From an uncultured Candidatus Udaeobacter sp. (GTDB taxonomy: Bacteria > Verrucomicrobiota > Verrucomicrobiia > Chthoniobacterales > UBA10450), in contig CATPBS010000269.1 of NCBI GenBank assembly GCA_955652715.1, positions 1 to 6,161 of the forward strand: 6,161 bases of DNA. The letters run 5' to 3'. Position 1 is the first letter of the stretch. Every line of letters starts with the position of its first letter. The notes under the pieces were generated by a model. The model searched no databases and was not told where the DNA came from. It saw only the letters and a list, made by a program, of their open reading frames with translations. Made by a program: the position numbers and the translations under genes. Shown piece after piece: positions 4,222 to 6,161 of this stretch.

Positions 4222-5544
4222 TCACGCCGGCACATAAACCGTATAGCCCCGCGGCGGTGCCCAGAGATCGACCCAGCCAGAGTCGTTAGTCCATTTTTCC
4301 TGCGGCGCGCTAAGGTCGTTGCGTCCCCACCACGCGGCGGGGACGAGTCGTGTGTTATTCCACCGCGTCTGAACCCACGTGCCGTTCCAGTCGCCGCGGT
4401 TGTTTAACACAAAGATCAGTCCGCTTTGATTACCAGCGCCCGGACGTTGCATGATGTAGAGATCGTCATCCACGAAGAGCACTTGCGCCGGGCCGGCAGC
4501 ATTTTGTTCGTGAACTTTGATGAGCGCGTCAATGCCGCTTTGATTGTTCGGCTGGGCGAGGTCCCAGTTGAAGCAATCCTGCCAGAAGACGCACGGGTAA
4601 CCTTCATGCGTGAGAATGAAAGCGTACGCCAATAGCTTGTCGTTAATGATGGGACTGTTGCGCACGACGTCGTGGTTCTCTACGAAGGTGACAGCCTGAG
4701 CCGGGCGATCCCGCACTAAGACTCCAGGCTCGGCGAGATTGCGGAGACTAAACCCGTAGCTGTCGCATAGGTCGCGCAGACGCCAGCGCATCGGAAAATC
4801 AAATGCGCCGACCGGATTGTCCGACCACGCATTAGCTTCGTCGAGCCAATCATCAATTGTACGTTCGCTATCCCAGCATTCGCCGACCGCGTACGGCTTG
4901 AAACTCACGCCGCCGCGCAGCGCGCGCATTTCCTGGATCGAACGGACCATCCAACCGCCGTAACCCTTGACCATGTCGTAACGGAATCCGTCGAACCCGA
5001 TCTCTTCCAAGAGCCAGCGCGCGTAACTGATGAGCTCGGTATAAACCAAAGGCGCGCGATGACAGAGGTCCGGCATGTCACCAAAAGTCCCGCCGTCCCA
5101 GGTCTCGTAGTAGCTCGGGTGAAAACATTTCCAATCACGCGGGAATTTGCCGGTCTTCGGTTCAAACTTCGTCCAGCGGGACTGGCCATCGATTGGATTC
5201 AGCTCCTGAGCATCCGCGCCGCTGTTATGATTGAACACCAAGTCCGCGTACACTTGGAGTCCCAGCGCGTGAGCGGACTGAATAAGGTCGAGTAACTCCG
5301 CTTTGGACCCGAACCACGTGGGCATGCCGCCTTTCTGATCAAATTCGCCGAGATCATAGTAATCGTAAGGATCGTAGCCCATCGATTTCCACCACGCCGC
5401 CTTGTTCGCGGGAGGAAGCCACAAGGCGGTGAACCCTGCCTGCGCAATCGCAGGCAGTTTGGATTTGATATAGCCCCACCATTGATGCTCGCGATTTTCC
5501 GCTTTGGGACAATCCCAGTAAAACGCTTGCAACATGACACCCAT
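4222..5544 (-). CDS. Alpha-amylase, glycoside hydrolase family 13 (archaeal/plant-like type), no signal peptide
   Basis: A 440-residue endo-acting alpha-1,4-glucan hydrolase. All four GH13 regions are intact: I, DLVFNH (101-106); II, GFDGFRYDMVKG (183-194) with nucleophile D190; III, GECW (221-224) with acid/base E222; IV, VENHD (288-292) with transition-state Asp D292. The overall pattern, from VMLQAFYWD, LWLPPANK and SMGYDPYDYYDLGEFDQKG through the C-terminal GWVDLWAPPRGYTVYVP beta domain, resembles the Thermococcus/Pyrococcus amylases (GH13_7) and plant GH13_6 more than E. coli AmyA. Those archaeal enzymes are secreted; here the protein starts directly at the barrel (MGVMLQAF). The upstream frame, open back to about 5599, encodes no hydrophobic segment or ATG, so it is predicted to be cytoplasmic and to act on stored glycogen or imported dextrins. 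No ribosome site precedes the ATG. It is convergent with hicB and 122 bp downstream of the peptidase gene. Confidence 0.95.
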   Translation of the reverse strand: MGVMLQAFYWDCPKAENREHQWWGYIKSKLPAIAQAGFTALWLPPANKAAWWKSMGYDPYDYYDLGEFDQKGGMPTWFGSKAELLDLIQSAHALGLQVYADLVFNHNSGADAQELNPIDGQSRWTKFEPKTGKFPRDWKCFHPSYYETWDGGTFGDMPDLCHRAPLVYTELISYARWLLEEIGFDGFRYDMVKGYGGWMVRSIQEMRALRGGVSFKPYAVGECWDSERTIDDWLDEANAWSDNPVGAFDFPMRWRLRDLCDSYGFSLRNLAEPGVLVRDRPAQAVTFVENHDVVRNSPIINDKLLAYAFILTHEGYPCVFWQDCFNWDLAQPNNQSGIDALIKVHEQNAAGPAQVLFVDDDLYIMQRPGAGNQSGLIFVLNNRGDWNGTWVQTRWNNTRLVPAAWWGRNDLSAPQEKWTNDSGWVDLWAPPRGYTVYVPA

Positions 5545-5571
5545 AGGTCGCGTAAAAAATTCAACAGAATG

Positions 5572-5600
5572 ACTCTGCGTTATCCGTGTTATCCGTGGTT
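5572..5600. repeat. 9-bp tandem pair (TTATCCGTG) upstream of the amylase gene
   Basis: TTATCCGTG is repeated perfectly at 5580-5588 and 5589-5597, ends GTT, and is preceded by ACTCTGCG. In the register TCCGTGTTA then TCCGTGGTT it matches the TCCGCG elements at 2031 and 2816. It occupies the leader or promoter region of the amylase gene. The adjoining stretch 5605-5666 holds degenerate copies of CGAATCTG/GCGATCTG spaced about 15 bp apart and no gene. Confidence 0.65.
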
Positions 5601-5666
5601 AAATTGAGCTCATCCGAATCTCGAGGTTTGCGAATCTGCAGTGTGCGATCTGGAAGAAGTCTACGC

Positions 5667-6161
5667 TCATCGCTGCACGGACGCTTGCGAATTTGCATTC
5701 GCGATCCTCTCATAAAATCGCAGCCCCTCAATGTCACTTCCAAGCTCGCGCAGCGGGTAGAGACCTTTAGCAGCGCCACCGCCGGGATCTTGCACCAGGT
5801 AGTCGAACCCGTCCTTGCCAGCGATGACGACAAAATGCGTGATGCCGCTGGGCAGGCGCACTCTCACGATCACGGGATTTCCGCGCGCGAGGTTCGAATC
5901 GATGATCTGATACGAGGCCAAATCTTCGTATACGTGCCGGACGCGGTCGGGCGCGAACCACGCCGCGCGGTCCCAATAAATCCAGCCTTGCTCGGTGTAT
6001 CCGCTAACGGAAGTTAAAAACCAGTTTAACTGCTGCGGATCGGTCTCGATGCCATAAAACTTGAACACCATCGCCGCGGCGGCTACGGCGCAACCTTCGC
6101 CGCCGAGGGTGCCGTTGGCTTCGATTCCACCCAGCGGATCGTCGCGCCATTTTTCATCGGC
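5667..6161 (-). CDS. C39-like (papain-fold) cysteine peptidase, N-terminus outside window
   Basis: The C-terminal 164 residues of a peptidase_C39_2-type protein. The frame is open to the window edge (ADEKWRDDPLGG...), so the ATG at 6071 is internal. Catalytic elements are visible: GGEGCAVAAAAM with the nucleophile Cys (visible residue 24), SGITHFVVIAGKDG with the His (about 109), and YLVQDPGGG with the Asp (about 125). The segment GYTEQGWIYWDRAAWFA lies between them. The family includes bacteriocin-leader peptidases and many stand-alone papain-like proteins of unknown substrate; without an ABC transporter domain a leader-peptidase role is unsupported. Any signal peptide would lie outside the window. 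It ends ANANSQASVQR, in a stretch containing the palindrome GCGAAT-TTGC-ATTCGC (5687-5702). It is upstream of the amylase on the same strand, but a 122-bp repeat-bearing gap makes an operon uncertain. Confidence 0.85.
   Translation of the reverse strand, partial: ADEKWRDDPLGGIEANGTLGGEGCAVAAAAMVFKFYGIETDPQQLNWFLTSVSGYTEQGWIYWDRAAWFAPDRVRHVYEDLASYQIIDSNLARGNPVIVRVRLPSGITHFVVIAGKDGFDYLVQDPGGGAAKGLYPLRELGSDIEGLRFYERIANANSQASVQR

Noticed and set aside
5199..5564. Overlapping minus-strand frame of 121 codons
   Set aside because: It is a frame-shifted shadow of the alpha-amylase N-terminus and has no coherent domain.

Overview
The window looks like a chromosomal stretch from a Verrucomicrobiota-like soil or freshwater bacterium. 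This is an inference from gene style: a small secreted protein ending in a PYTGKIF-type tail, a divergent DUF1697 protein, an archaeal-type GH13 amylase and many short periodic intergenic repeats. No rRNA or other marker gene is present, so the phylum is not proven. Most genes lack a clear Shine-Dalgarno sequence and several starts are GTG or TTG.

Layout. Positions 2-652 (+) hold the end of an aldo/keto reductase that enters from the left edge. Positions 726-1798 (-) hold three same-strand genes: a DUF1697 protein, a 74-residue antitoxin-like protein, and a partner gene that overlaps it by 8 bp and is cut by an in-frame TAG. Positions 1802-2198 are gene-free and repeat-rich. Positions 2199-2687 (+) encode a small exported protein. 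Positions 2843-3259 (-) encode a cupin, divergent from an ArsR-type regulator at 3329-3646 (+). A perfect 9-bp-arm inverted repeat lies between the -35 and -10 of the regulator promoter. Positions 3898-4170 (+) encode a HicB-like antitoxin whose hicA toxin partner has been deleted down to its last 12 codons. A GC-rich hairpin separates it from a convergent cytoplasmic alpha-amylase (4222-5544, -). A C39-like cysteine peptidase (5667 to the right edge, -) lies upstream of the amylase on the same strand.

How it fits together. No large multi-gene system is visible; this is mixed housekeeping and accessory DNA. Two themes stand out. First, two toxin-antitoxin-like loci are both broken on the downstream (partner or toxin) side, by a nonsense codon and by a deletion. 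Second, the gaps, and in one case a coding region, carry short tandem arrays of two kinds: 7-bp periods with different unit sequences, and 9-bp periods that mostly share the terminal consensus TCYGYGGT. The most testable regulatory unit is the ArsR operator, which could control both the regulator and the cupin.
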